Shown: piece after piece, positions 57,154-64,000 of the stretch
How positions within the stretch are numbered: position 1 is the first letter of the stretch
How the letters are laid out: each line of letters begins with the position of its first letter
Origin: Paraburkholderia ferrariae NBRC 106233
GTDB taxonomy: Bacteria; Pseudomonadota; Gammaproteobacteria; Burkholderiales; Burkholderiaceae
Length of the DNA: 64,000 bases
Reading direction: 5' to 3'
Assembly: GCF_000685035.1 (NCBI RefSeq)
Contig: NZ_BAYB01000005.1
Location: 1-64,000, forward strand
Made by a program: the position numbers and the translations under genes
Notes under the pieces: generated by a model
The model's database searches: none
Told to the model about the DNA's origin: nothing
What the model saw: only the letters and a program-made list of their open reading frames with translations

Positions 57154-57230
57154 GGAGCGGTAGTTCAGTCGGTTAGAATACCGGCCTGTCACGCCGGGGG
57201 TCGCGGGTTCGAGTCCCGTCCGCTCCGCCA
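57154..57230 (+). tRNA. tRNA-Asp (GTC), copy 2
   Basis: Second 77-nt tRNA-Asp with encoded CCA, anticodon GTC. It is followed at once by a strong terminator. Confidence 0.95.
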
Positions 57231-57238
57231 GAAGTACG

Positions 57239-57269
57239 AAGCCCGCTGGAATGTCCAGCGGGCTTTTTT
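57239..57269 (+). terminator. rho-independent terminator of tRNA cluster
   Basis: Strong hairpin AAGCCCGCTGG-AATG-TCCAGCGGGCTT followed by TTTTTT, 9 bases after the last tRNA. Confidence 0.88.
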
Positions 57270-57383
57270 CATTTCTCCCCCTGCGGCCGCTGCGGCCTTT
57301 GGCCGTACGGACAAACTGCCATTGCCGGCGCGCGCGCAGTATCGTAGCGTAGTCGAAACCCGGTTCCTGGCTCGCTGCCTCTC

Positions 57384-57848
57384 ATGTTCGCCCCGAACGA
57401 CATCCCTTCGCGTTTTCAGTTGCGTCACGCCTCCATGGACGACTTCGAGTTTGCCGAGGCGCTCACGCGCAAGAACATGGGCGGCTACTACCAGCGGCAT
57501 CATCTGGTCTGGCGCGGCGATCTTTTTCTCGCCAGCTACCGGGAGTCGGAGAATTTCATTCTCGAACTCGACAGTCAGGCGATAGGCGTGCTGCGCGTGA
57601 CCGAAGAGAGCGATTCGCTGCACATTCGCGACGTGCAGATCGCCGAAGGCTATCGCGGCCACGGCGCCGGGACCTTTCTGCTCGACATGTCGCATCGCTG
57701 GGCGCGCGAGCGCGGCCTGCGCGAACTGCAACTGCGAGTGTTCGTCGATAACCCCGCGGCGCGGCTCTATCTGCGCATGGGCTACCGGGTGGCCGGGCCG
57801 AGACTGGCGCGGCTCGGGTCGATACGCCATATGACGCGCGCGGTCTGA
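57384..57848 (+). CDS. GNAT-family N-acetyltransferase
   Basis: A 154-residue acetyltransferase. Acetyl-CoA-binding motif A is VQIAEGYRGHGAGTFLLDM near residue 95 (R-x-x-G-x-G pattern as RGHGAG), and motif B is ELQLRVFVDNPAARLYLRMG near 122. The substrate (an amine, possibly a ribosomal protein or small molecule) is unknown. The ATG at 57384 gives a standard GNAT length. It stands alone between the tRNA cluster and a convergent regulator. Confidence 0.85.
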   Translation: MFAPNDIPSRFQLRHASMDDFEFAEALTRKNMGGYYQRHHLVWRGDLFLASYRESENFILELDSQAIGVLRVTEESDSLHIRDVQIAEGYRGHGAGTFLLDMSHRWARERGLRELQLRVFVDNPAARLYLRMGYRVAGPRLARLGSIRHMTRAV

Positions 57849-57921
57849 GCGGCGCGTATTCGTTCGCCGTACTGTCTCACCAGGCTGGCCTGATCGGCTG
57901 GCCGGCTTCGGTGCGCGCGTC

Positions 57922-58797
57922 TCAGGCGTCGTTCGGACCGGTCCCGCTGGTCGAATCCAGCACCGCGTCTTCCTCCGCATCGTCGAAGCGATCGCCGCCG
58001 CGCGCGATGAACGCGCGCGGGCTCTCGCCGAACGCGCGCCGGAACATTGCCGAAAACGCACTCTGGCTCTGATAGCCCAGCTCCTGCGCGACGATGGCAA
58101 TCGGCCGTCCCTGATTGAGCAGCGGAATCGCGCGCGCGAGTATCGCCTGCTGACGCCACTGCGAGAAGCTCACGCCCAGTTCCTGGCGGAACAGCCGCGC
58201 GATCGTGCGCGTGCTCGCACCCACGTGCGCGGCCCAGTATTCGAGCGAGCCCGGACCGGCGGGATCGGCGAGCAGCGCTTCGCAGAGCGAGCGCAGGCGT
58301 TTTTCCTGCGGCATCGGCACGGCGAGCGGCAGCGGCGCGGAGCGCGTGATCTCGTCGAGCGCGAGCGAGGCCAGCAGACGCTCGCGCGGGGCGCCGATGC
58401 CGCGCTCGTCGAGCGCCGCGATCGTCTCGCGCAACAGACCCGAGACTTCCACCACGCGGCAGTCGCCGAGTCCGGGCGGGATCACCGACTGGTCCACGTA
58501 GAGCGTGCGCAGAAAGGCATCTTCGACGATCGCCACTTCGTGCGTCACATGAGGCGGAATCCAGATCGCGCGCGAAGGCGGCACCATCCAGGTCGTGCCC
58601 GGCGTCGTCATGCGCAGCACGCCGCGCGACGTGTACGCAAGCTGCGCCCAGGCATGCGTGTGCAGCGCGATCCGTACGCCCGCCGCCATCGGGCGCGAGC
58701 GCACGCGCACGGGGTGCGCGTCGGTGGGCTCGAACTCGGGCGGGATGTCGGCGAATTCCGCAGCGGGCAGCGGCAATGCGGGAACGGAGTAGGGCAT
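57922..58797 (-). CDS. AraC-family regulator with cupin domain
   Basis: A 291-residue regulator. An N-terminal cupin sensor has HTHAWAQLAYTSRGVLRM near residue 46 and IPPHVTHEVAIVED near 80. A C-terminal double HTH follows, with VGASTRTIARLFRQELGVSF (about 192-211) and IAIVAQELGYQSQSAFSAMF (about 234-253). The cupin-AraC arrangement is common for metabolite-sensing repressors/activators in Burkholderia. No divergent target gene is close, so its regulon is unclear. Confidence 0.87.
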   Translation of the reverse strand: MPYSVPALPLPAAEFADIPPEFEPTDAHPVRVRSRPMAAGVRIALHTHAWAQLAYTSRGVLRMTTPGTTWMVPPSRAIWIPPHVTHEVAIVEDAFLRTLYVDQSVIPPGLGDCRVVEVSGLLRETIAALDERGIGAPRERLLASLALDEITRSAPLPLAVPMPQEKRLRSLCEALLADPAGPGSLEYWAAHVGASTRTIARLFRQELGVSFSQWRQQAILARAIPLLNQGRPIAIVAQELGYQSQSAFSAMFRRAFGESPRAFIARGGDRFDDAEEDAVLDSTSGTGPNDA

Positions 58798-58991
58798 GGC
58801 AGTGGCTCGTGTGCGACGTTGACGGCTCGCGAATATTTTAGGCGCAATCCGTGTGCGTCAGCCGCGCTGTCGCGGCGGCTGGCGAAGAGCGCACCGGACC
58901 CGCTCCCGTTTGCCTCGGCGACCCGCCTGCCCGTCGCGGCTGATGGACGGGCATAATGCTTCCGGTTCGTTATCGCATGAGGAAAACCATC

Positions 58992-59489
58992 ATGACCTTC
59001 GCCACCGCCGACCTGTGCGATGCGCACGAAGACCGGCTCGCCGCCGGTACGCTGCGCGTGCTCGACCCGGTGTTTCGCTGGTTCGGCCGCGCGCCGTGTT
59101 TCAGCGGCCCTGCGCTGACGCTCAAGGTCTTCGAAGACAACTCGCTCGTGCGCGCCACGCTCGAGACGCCGGGCGAAGGCCGCGTGCTCGTCGTCGATGG
59201 CGGCGGCAGCCTGCGCTGCGCGCTCGTGGGCGGCAATCTCGGCCAGTTCGCGCAGAACAATGGCTGGGCGGGCGTGGTGGTCAATGGCTGCGTGCGCGAC
59301 TCGCTCGAACTCAATGCGCTCGACGTGGGGATCGCGGCGCTCGCGACGCATCCCCAGCGCAGCTTGCGGCGCGGCATCGGCGAGCGCGACGTGCCCGTGC
59401 GCATGCCGGGCGCGACCGTGCGCACGGGCGACTGGATCTATGCGGATATCGACGGCGTGCTCGTGGCAGACGCGCCGCTCGCGGTTTGA
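58992..59489 (+). CDS. rraA: RraA family protein
   Basis: A 165-residue protein of the RraA/4-hydroxy-4-methyl-2-oxoglutarate aldolase family. It has [10 protein letters not shown] at the start, [20 protein letters not shown] near 62 and [14 protein letters not shown] near 94. The start at 58992 follows GAGGAAA by 7 bases. In E. coli RraA binds RNase E and lowers its activity; close relatives are metal-dependent aldolases, and sequence alone does not decide which applies. Confidence 0.85.
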   Translation: MTFATADLCDAHEDRLAAGTLRVLDPVFRWFGRAPCFSGPALTLKVFEDNSLVRATLETPGEGRVLVVDGGGSLRCALVGGNLGQFAQNNGWAGVVVNGCVRDSLELNALDVGIAALATHPQRSLRRGIGERDVPVRMPGATVRTGDWIYADIDGVLVADAPLAV

Positions 59490-59518
59490 ACCGGGAACCC
59501 AGGCAGGAGCAGGCAACG

Positions 59519-59920
59519 ATGAAATACGTGTTCGTGTACGGGACGCTGCGCGCCGGCGAGATCAACGACATCCACGCCGCGGCCGAGCGCTATGCGATCG
59601 CCCGGCCGCGCCTCGTGGGCCGCGCGACGGTGGCGGGGCGCCTGTTCGATTTCGGCCGCTATCCGGGCATGGTGGCCGACGCCGGGGCGTCGGGCGTGGT
59701 GGGCGAAGTCTATGAGATCGACGACGCGCTCGTGGCCGTGCTCGACGAGATCGAGCAGGTTTATCCGGGCGTGGACGGGCTTTTCATGGCGAAGCAGGTG
59801 AGCGTCGAGGTGGACGGGCAGCATGTGGCCTGCCTCTTCTATCCGGTCGCGCACGAGGCGGTTCACGGCCGTCCCGAGATTCGCGGCGGCGACTGGATCG
59901 CGCATCGTCTCTCGCGCTGA
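59519..59920 (+). CDS. gamma-glutamylcyclotransferase-like protein
   Basis: A 133-residue GGCT/AIG2-like protein. The substrate loop VFVYGTLRAGE is at residues 4-14, and the catalytic Glu is probable in VLDEIEQVYPG near 78. Relatives cyclise gamma-glutamyl peptides or amines to 5-oxoproline. AGGAG precedes the ATG. It starts 30 bp after rraA and is probably co-transcribed. Confidence 0.82.
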   Translation: MKYVFVYGTLRAGEINDIHAAAERYAIARPRLVGRATVAGRLFDFGRYPGMVADAGASGVVGEVYEIDDALVAVLDEIEQVYPGVDGLFMAKQVSVEVDGQHVACLFYPVAHEAVHGRPEIRGGDWIAHRLSR

Positions 59921-59949
59921 GCGCCACGCAGCCATCCGGAAAATAACGA

Positions 59950-59980
59950 GGCCCGGCGGATTCGCATCCGCCGGGCCTTC
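59950..59980. terminator. hairpin between convergent genes
   Basis: Inverted repeat GGCCCGGCGGAT and ATCCGCCGGGCC with a TTCGC loop, between the GGCT-like gene and convergent malate synthase. There is no clean T-run, but it is strong enough to act as a shared terminator. Confidence 0.6.
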
Positions 59981-60009
59981 GCCGTTATGAAGAGGCGCTC
60001 AGACGCGCA

Positions 60010-61602
60010 TCAGATCTCTTCGTAGAGCGGCAGCGTGAGGAAGTCCACGAAGTTCTCCGACGTGGACATCTGTTCGAAGATCTGCGCTGCGCGGTCGTAC
60101 GGCTTCGTGTCGCCGCCCACCACGGCCTTCACCTTGTCCAGTTCCTGCGGGATCAGTTCGCGCACGAGTTCCGCCGTGACCTTGCGGCCGTCATCGAGCT
60201 TGCCCTTCGGCGAGCGGATCCACTGCCACACCTGCGAGCGCGAGATTTCGGCGGTCGCGGCGTCTTCCATCAGGTTGTGGATCGGCACGCAGCCATTGCC
60301 GGCGAGCCACGAGCCCAGGTAGTGGATGCCCACGTTGATGTTGTTGCGCAGGCCCGCCTCGGTGATCGGCGCTTCCGGACGGAAGTCGAGCAGATCCTTG
60401 CCCGTCACGGCCACGTCGGCGCGCTGCTTGCCGATCTGGTTCGGCTTGTCGCCGAGCACCTTCACGAACTCTTCCATGGCGATGGGCACGAGGCCCGGGT
60501 GGGCCACCCAGCCGCCGTCGTAGCCGTCGCCGGCGTCGCGCGCCTTGTCCGAGCGCACGCCGGCCATGGCCTTGTCGTTCGCGGCTGCGTCGTTCTTGAT
60601 CGGAATGAGCGCGCTCATGCCGCCGATGGCCGGTGCGTTGCGGCGATGGCAGGTCTTGAGCAGTTGCAGCGCGTAGGCGCGCATGAACGGCACGGTCATC
60701 GTGATCTGCGAGCGGTCCGCGAGGCAGAAGTCCTTGTCGTTCTTGAACTTCTTGATCGCCGAGAAGATGTAGTCCCAGCGGCCGGCGTTCAGGCCCGAGC
60801 TGTGCTCGCGCAGTTCATGGAGGATCTCGTCCATTTCGAACGCGGCGAGGATCGTTTCGACCAGCACCGTCGCGCGGATCGTGCCGCGGGGGATGCCCAC
60901 GGCTTCCTGGGCGGCGACGAAGATGTCGTTCCACAGGCGCGCTTCGAGATGGCTTTCCATCTTCGGCAGATAGAAGTAGGGGCCGCTGCCGCGTGCGATC
61001 AGTTCCTTCGCGTTGTGGAATAGGAAGAGCGCGAAGTCGAAAATGCCGCCCGAAACGCGCTTGCCGTCGACGGTCACGTGCTTTTCGTCGAGGTGCCAGC
61101 CGCGCGGACGCACGATCAGCGTGGCGACCTTGTCGTTGAGCTGATAGCGCTTGCCGTTCTGCTCCAGCGAGATCGTGCGGCGCACGGCGTCCTTGAGGTT
61201 GATCTGGCCGGTGATCTGGTTTTCCCAGCTCGGCGCGTTCGAATCCTCGAAGTCGGTCATGTAGGAGTCCGCACCGGAATTCAGCGCGTTGATGATCATC
61301 TTGCGCTCGACCGGGCCCGTGATTTCCACGCGGCGGCACTCGAGATCCTTCGGCAGCGGCGCGATCGTCCAGTCGGCCTCGCGGATCGACTTCGTGCTTT
61401 CGAGGAAGTCCGGGCGCTCGCCGGCGTCGAGGCGCTTCGTGCGCTCGGCGCGCGCGGCCAGCAGTTCCTGGCGGCGCGGCTCGAATGCGCGGTGCAGCTT
61501 CGCCACGAGTTCGAGGGCCTCGGGCGTGAGGATCGTTTCGAAGCCCGGTTCGATGTGAGCCGAGATCGCCATGCCTTGCGGCAGTTGCAACGTGTTCGCC
61601 AT
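60010..61602 (-). CDS. aceB: malate synthase A
   Basis: A 530-residue glyoxylate-shunt enzyme condensing glyoxylate and acetyl-CoA to malate. It shows [20 protein letters not shown] near residue 117, [20 protein letters not shown] near 206, and the catalytic segment [20 protein letters not shown] (Arg and Glu). [20 protein letters not shown] and [20 protein letters not shown] lie later. The length fits isoform A. It lies upstream of a haloacid dehalogenase on the same strand with about 60 bp between. Confidence 0.95.
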   Translation of the reverse strand: MANTLQLPQGMAISAHIEPGFETILTPEALELVAKLHRAFEPRRQELLAARAERTKRLDAGERPDFLESTKSIREADWTIAPLPKDLECRRVEITGPVERKMIINALNSGADSYMTDFEDSNAPSWENQITGQINLKDAVRRTISLEQNGKRYQLNDKVATLIVRPRGWHLDEKHVTVDGKRVSGGIFDFALFLFHNAKELIARGSGPYFYLPKMESHLEARLWNDIFVAAQEAVGIPRGTIRATVLVETILAAFEMDEILHELREHSSGLNAGRWDYIFSAIKKFKNDKDFCLADRSQITMTVPFMRAYALQLLKTCHRRNAPAIGGMSALIPIKNDAAANDKAMAGVRSDKARDAGDGYDGGWVAHPGLVPIAMEEFVKVLGDKPNQIGKQRADVAVTGKDLLDFRPEAPITEAGLRNNINVGIHYLGSWLAGNGCVPIHNLMEDAATAEISRSQVWQWIRSPKGKLDDGRKVTAELVRELIPQELDKVKAVVGGDTKPYDRAAQIFEQMSTSENFVDFLTLPLYEEI

Positions 61603-61661
61603 GATTGCTCCTTGGTCGGTCAGTTCGTGTAGGTGTGGGTAGTGCGGCGTCTGCCGGTTCG

Positions 61662-62474
61662 TTACGCGCCGGGGCTGGGGCGGGCTCGGGCAGGGGTCCG
61701 TTCAGGCGGCGCTGCGGTTTCGAGAAAGGCGGCGAGTTCTGCCATGCCGCCGCCGGTGCCGTTGGGTGCCACGCCGAGCTCTTCGGCGGGCAGCCGCTGG
61801 CGGTTGATCCAGAAAGTGGTATAGCCGAACCAGCCGGCGCCTGCTGCGTCCCAGCCGTTCGACGAAACGAAGACGATGTCGCGCGGCGCCGCATCGAACG
61901 CGGCCGTGCCGAGCGCGTAGGCGGCGGCGGCGGGCTTGTAGGCGCGCACCGCATCGACGGACAGCACGTGATCGAAGAGGCCCGTCATGCCGGCGCTTTT
62001 CACGGCGATGTCGAGCATCTGCGGATTGCCGTTCGAGAGTATCGCAAGGCCCGGGCGCGTGCCGCTTTGCTGGGTTTTTTCCTGGTTTTCGTGCAGCGTG
62101 CGCAGGCGGCGCAGCACCGGCAGCACGTCGGGAAACGCCGAGAGGCAGGCGTATTCGTCCATCAGGCGTTTTTCGCCCGCGCCCGTGAGGGCGAGGTTCA
62201 GGCGCCGCGCGGCATAGCGCAGGGCGTCGAGCGTGACGTCCCAGAACGGGCGGTAGCGTGCGCCCGCCGGGTCCGAGAGCGTGCGCAACTGGGTATATTC
62301 GATCTGCTTGAGCCGCCAGAGCTGCGAGAGCGCTTCGCCCTGGCCGGGGAACATCTGCTCGGCAGCGGCTACGACGGAATGCACGTCGAACAACGTGCCG
62401 TACGCGTCGAAAATCACTGCCTTCGGGAATCGTGGTGCGCTTTGTGCCGCGCTTTGTGCCGTTGTGGCCGACAT
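61662..62474 (-). CDS. haloacid dehalogenase type II
   Basis: A 270-residue HAD-superfamily hydrolase. The nucleophile Asp is in [14 protein letters not shown], Thr/Ser motif II is [11 protein letters not shown], the Lys is in [10 protein letters not shown] and the acidic motif is [15 protein letters not shown]. This is the L-2-haloacid dehalogenase pattern, hydrolysing 2-halo acids to 2-hydroxy acids, although family members are also phosphatases. The start at 62474 is uncertain by 15 bases. The C-terminal Pro/Arg-rich tail is unconserved. Upstream of aceB, it may be co-transcribed with it. Confidence 0.85.
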   Translation of the reverse strand: MSATTAQSAAQSAPRFPKAVIFDAYGTLFDVHSVVAAAEQMFPGQGEALSQLWRLKQIEYTQLRTLSDPAGARYRPFWDVTLDALRYAARRLNLALTGAGEKRLMDEYACLSAFPDVLPVLRRLRTLHENQEKTQQSGTRPGLAILSNGNPQMLDIAVKSAGMTGLFDHVLSVDAVRAYKPAAAAYALGTAAFDAAPRDIVFVSSNGWDAAGAGWFGYTTFWINRQRLPAEELGVAPNGTGGGMAELAAFLETAAPPERTPARARPSPGA

Positions 62475-62639
62475 AGCCTTGCACTCCATCTTCAGAGGTC
62501 GGTATGGATTGTATTCATGAGTTACATCACTGAAAAAGGACGCATTGATCACTTGATCTTTTACTTTTACCCACCTAATCTGACGCTTCAGGCGATTTTT
62601 GCCGGCCTTTTTCGTTGTCATTGCTCCGCAGCCCGTTGA

Positions 62640-63551
62640 ATGGACCGCTTCAGACAGATCGAAACCTTCGCCGCCGTGGCGGCCAAAGGCAGCCTTTCGG
62701 CGGCCGCCCAGGCGGAAGGGGTCGCGCCCGCCATCATCGGCCGCCGCATCGACGCGCTCGAAGAACGGCTCGGAGTGAAGCTCTTCGTGCGGACCACGCG
62801 CCGCATCACGCTGACCTTCGAAGGCTCGGCCTTCCTCGAAGACTGCCAGCGCATCATCCACGACATGCAGAACGCCGAGGCGAGCGTTTCGGCAGGCGGG
62901 GTGAAGGCGAGCGGGCATCTGCGCGTGTCCGCGCCGGCGGGCTTTGGCCGCCGGCACGTCGCGCCGCTCGTGCCGGCGTTCACGGTGGCGCACCCGGACG
63001 TCTCGATCACGCTCGACTTGTCCGATCGCCTCGTCGATCTCGTCAACGAGGGCTTCGACTGCGCCGTGCGTCTGGGCGAATTGCCCGACTCGTCGCTCGT
63101 CTCGCTCAAGCTCGGCGAGAACCGCCGCGTGTGCGTGGCGTCGCCCGATTACCTCTCGCGCCGCGGCGCGCCCGAAACGCTCGCCGATCTCGCGCGCCAC
63201 AACTGCCTCGCTCTCGGGGCCAGCAGTGCGAACCAGCAGCGCGGCTGGACCTTCCAGCAGGACGACAAGGTGGTGTCGATCCGCGTGGCGGGCACGATGG
63301 AATGTTCGGACGGCGCGGTGCTCCATGAATGGTGCCTCGAAGGCCACGGGCTTGCCTGGCGTTCGTGGTGGGAAGTCGGCGAGGACATCGCGGCCGGGCG
63401 GCTCGTGAGCGTGCTCGACGCCTTCGCGGCGCCGCCCATCGGCATCCATGCCGTGTTTCCGCAGCGCCGCCATCTGCCGCTGCGCGTGCGCCTCTTTCTC
63501 GACTTTCTCAAGCATACGTACGGTCATCCGGGGTACTGGGGCCAGGATTGA
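62640..63551 (+). CDS. LysR-family transcriptional regulator
   Basis: A 303-residue LysR protein of the DsdC/AaeR-like branch. The HTH covers residues 1-60 (FRQIETFAAVAAKGSLSAAA, then VAPAIIGRRIDALEERLG), and HLRVSAPAGFGRRHVAPLVP opens the effector domain. It is divergent from the dehalogenase-aceB operon with a 165-bp A/T-rich gap, so it probably controls that operon. Confidence 0.88.
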   Translation: MDRFRQIETFAAVAAKGSLSAAAQAEGVAPAIIGRRIDALEERLGVKLFVRTTRRITLTFEGSAFLEDCQRIIHDMQNAEASVSAGGVKASGHLRVSAPAGFGRRHVAPLVPAFTVAHPDVSITLDLSDRLVDLVNEGFDCAVRLGELPDSSLVSLKLGENRRVCVASPDYLSRRGAPETLADLARHNCLALGASSANQQRGWTFQQDDKVVSIRVAGTMECSDGAVLHEWCLEGHGLAWRSWWEVGEDIAAGRLVSVLDAFAAPPIGIHAVFPQRRHLPLRVRLFLDFLKHTYGHPGYWGQD

Positions 63552-63687
63552 CGGGGCGGGCCCATGCGCGTTTCCGATATGGGGAGAGACCCGCATGCGT
63601 GCCTTGCGCCGGTTTTTCGCGCACTACAATCGACTTGACGGCGCCGCAGCGCCGTCCTGCCGCTGCCGGCAACGAACGGAGAGCGCC

Positions 63688-64000
63688 ATGTTCAAGCACA
63701 TCCTCGTCCCGACCGATGGCTCGGATCTCTCGAAGAAGGCGATCGACGGCGCGATCGACCTCGCACGCACGGTCGGGGCGCGCGTCACGGCCTACGCGTG
63801 CCTGCCGCAATACCCGTACTCGCCGTTCTCCGATGCGGTGATCGAGCCGCCCGGCGACTTCCAGACGCGCAGTGAGCGAGAGGCGCGCACGCATCTGCAG
63901 GAAGTCGAGGCGGCGGCGCGCAGCGCCGGCGTGAGCTGCGAGAGCCGCACGAGCGTGCATCCTTCGCCGTATCTCGGCATTATCGAAGCCGCCGAAAAAG
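63688..64000 (+). CDS. uspA: universal stress protein, truncated by window end
   Basis: The first 104 residues of a UspA-fold protein. The N-terminus FKHILVPTDGSDLSKKAIDG is the family hallmark. The ATP-binding G-2x-G-9x-G(S/T) motif would lie beyond the window edge. GGAGAG precedes the ATG at 63688. The gene runs off the right end and its 3' half is not visible. Confidence 0.85.
   Translation, partial: MFKHILVPTDGSDLSKKAIDGAIDLARTVGARVTAYACLPQYPYSPFSDAVIEPPGDFQTRSEREARTHLQEVEAAARSAGVSCESRTSVHPSPYLGIIEAAEK

Noticed and set aside
57189..58100. Minus-strand 303-codon frame overlapping tRNA-Asp and the GNAT gene
   Set aside because: It runs antisense through a tRNA and terminator and shows no family motif.

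Overview
The window looks like chromosomal DNA of a Burkholderia sensu lato bacterium (Burkholderia/Paraburkholderia group). It has high G+C and dense operons. It carries Burkholderiales housekeeping neighbours (fabI, yejABEF, rssA-like, gltX, a tRNA Ala-Glu-Asp-Glu-Asp cluster, rraA, aceB), an oxidative L-arabinose pathway typical of the group, and a three-component anthranilate/salicylate-type Rieske oxygenase. No rRNA, CRISPR array or intact prophage is visible. The genus is an inference from gene content.

Layout. (1) 1-2430 is an eroded accessory island: two copies of a polymorphic-toxin tail plus immunity-like gene, the second toxin deleted internally, followed by a tyrosine-integrase fragment. 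(2) 2435-3950 holds a LysR regulator and an 80-residue LuxR-type helix-turn-helix protein. (3) 4016-21431 is the most interesting part, a candidate specialised-metabolite cluster. The plus arm has a DAHP synthase, Rieske oxygenase alpha and beta subunits, a Rieske ferredoxin, two DUF1330-like proteins and an FAD monooxygenase. The minus arm has an acyl-CoA-dehydrogenase-like flavoprotein, an FlK-like thioesterase, a nitronate-monooxygenase-like protein, chorismate mutase/prephenate dehydratase, an unrecognised 277-residue protein, shikimate kinase, then an outer-membrane factor, EmrA, EmrB and a second MFS protein. A 4HBT thioesterase diverges from the DAHP synthase. (4) 21513-25072 contains an IS3 remnant, an amidohydrolase, an aromatic-acid-type MFS transporter and a divergent LysR gene.

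(5) 25306-43076 is a sugar region. It has a LysR regulator, L-arabonate dehydratase, 2-oxoglutarate semialdehyde dehydrogenase, a wrecked MFS transporter gene, L-2-keto-3-deoxyarabonate dehydratase, L-arabinose 1-dehydrogenase, an AraFGH-type importer, a YtfQRT/YjfF-type importer and two epimerase-fold proteins. A chemoreceptor (43180-44739) follows. (6) 45110-64000 is conserved chromosome: a PXPV-repeat secreted protein, FabI, the YejABEF peptide importer, an NlpC/P60 hydrolase, a patatin lipoprotein, GltX, five tRNAs, a GNAT, an AraC regulator, RraA, a gamma-glutamylcyclotransferase-like protein, malate synthase, a haloacid dehalogenase, a LysR regulator and a truncated UspA at the window edge.

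How it fits together. Region 3 encodes dedicated copies of the committed steps of aromatic biosynthesis (DAHP synthase, shikimate kinase, prephenate dehydratase) beside two thioesterases, an unusual acyl-CoA dehydrogenase, two oxygenase systems and a tripartite efflux pump. Both pathway-entry enzymes show changes at sites tied to feedback inhibition. This resembles tropone/tropolone clusters that divert phenylpyruvate through phenylacetyl-CoA, but it has additional enzymes and the product is unknown. Region 5 would import L-arabinose (and perhaps galactofuranose) and oxidise L-arabinose to 2-oxoglutarate.
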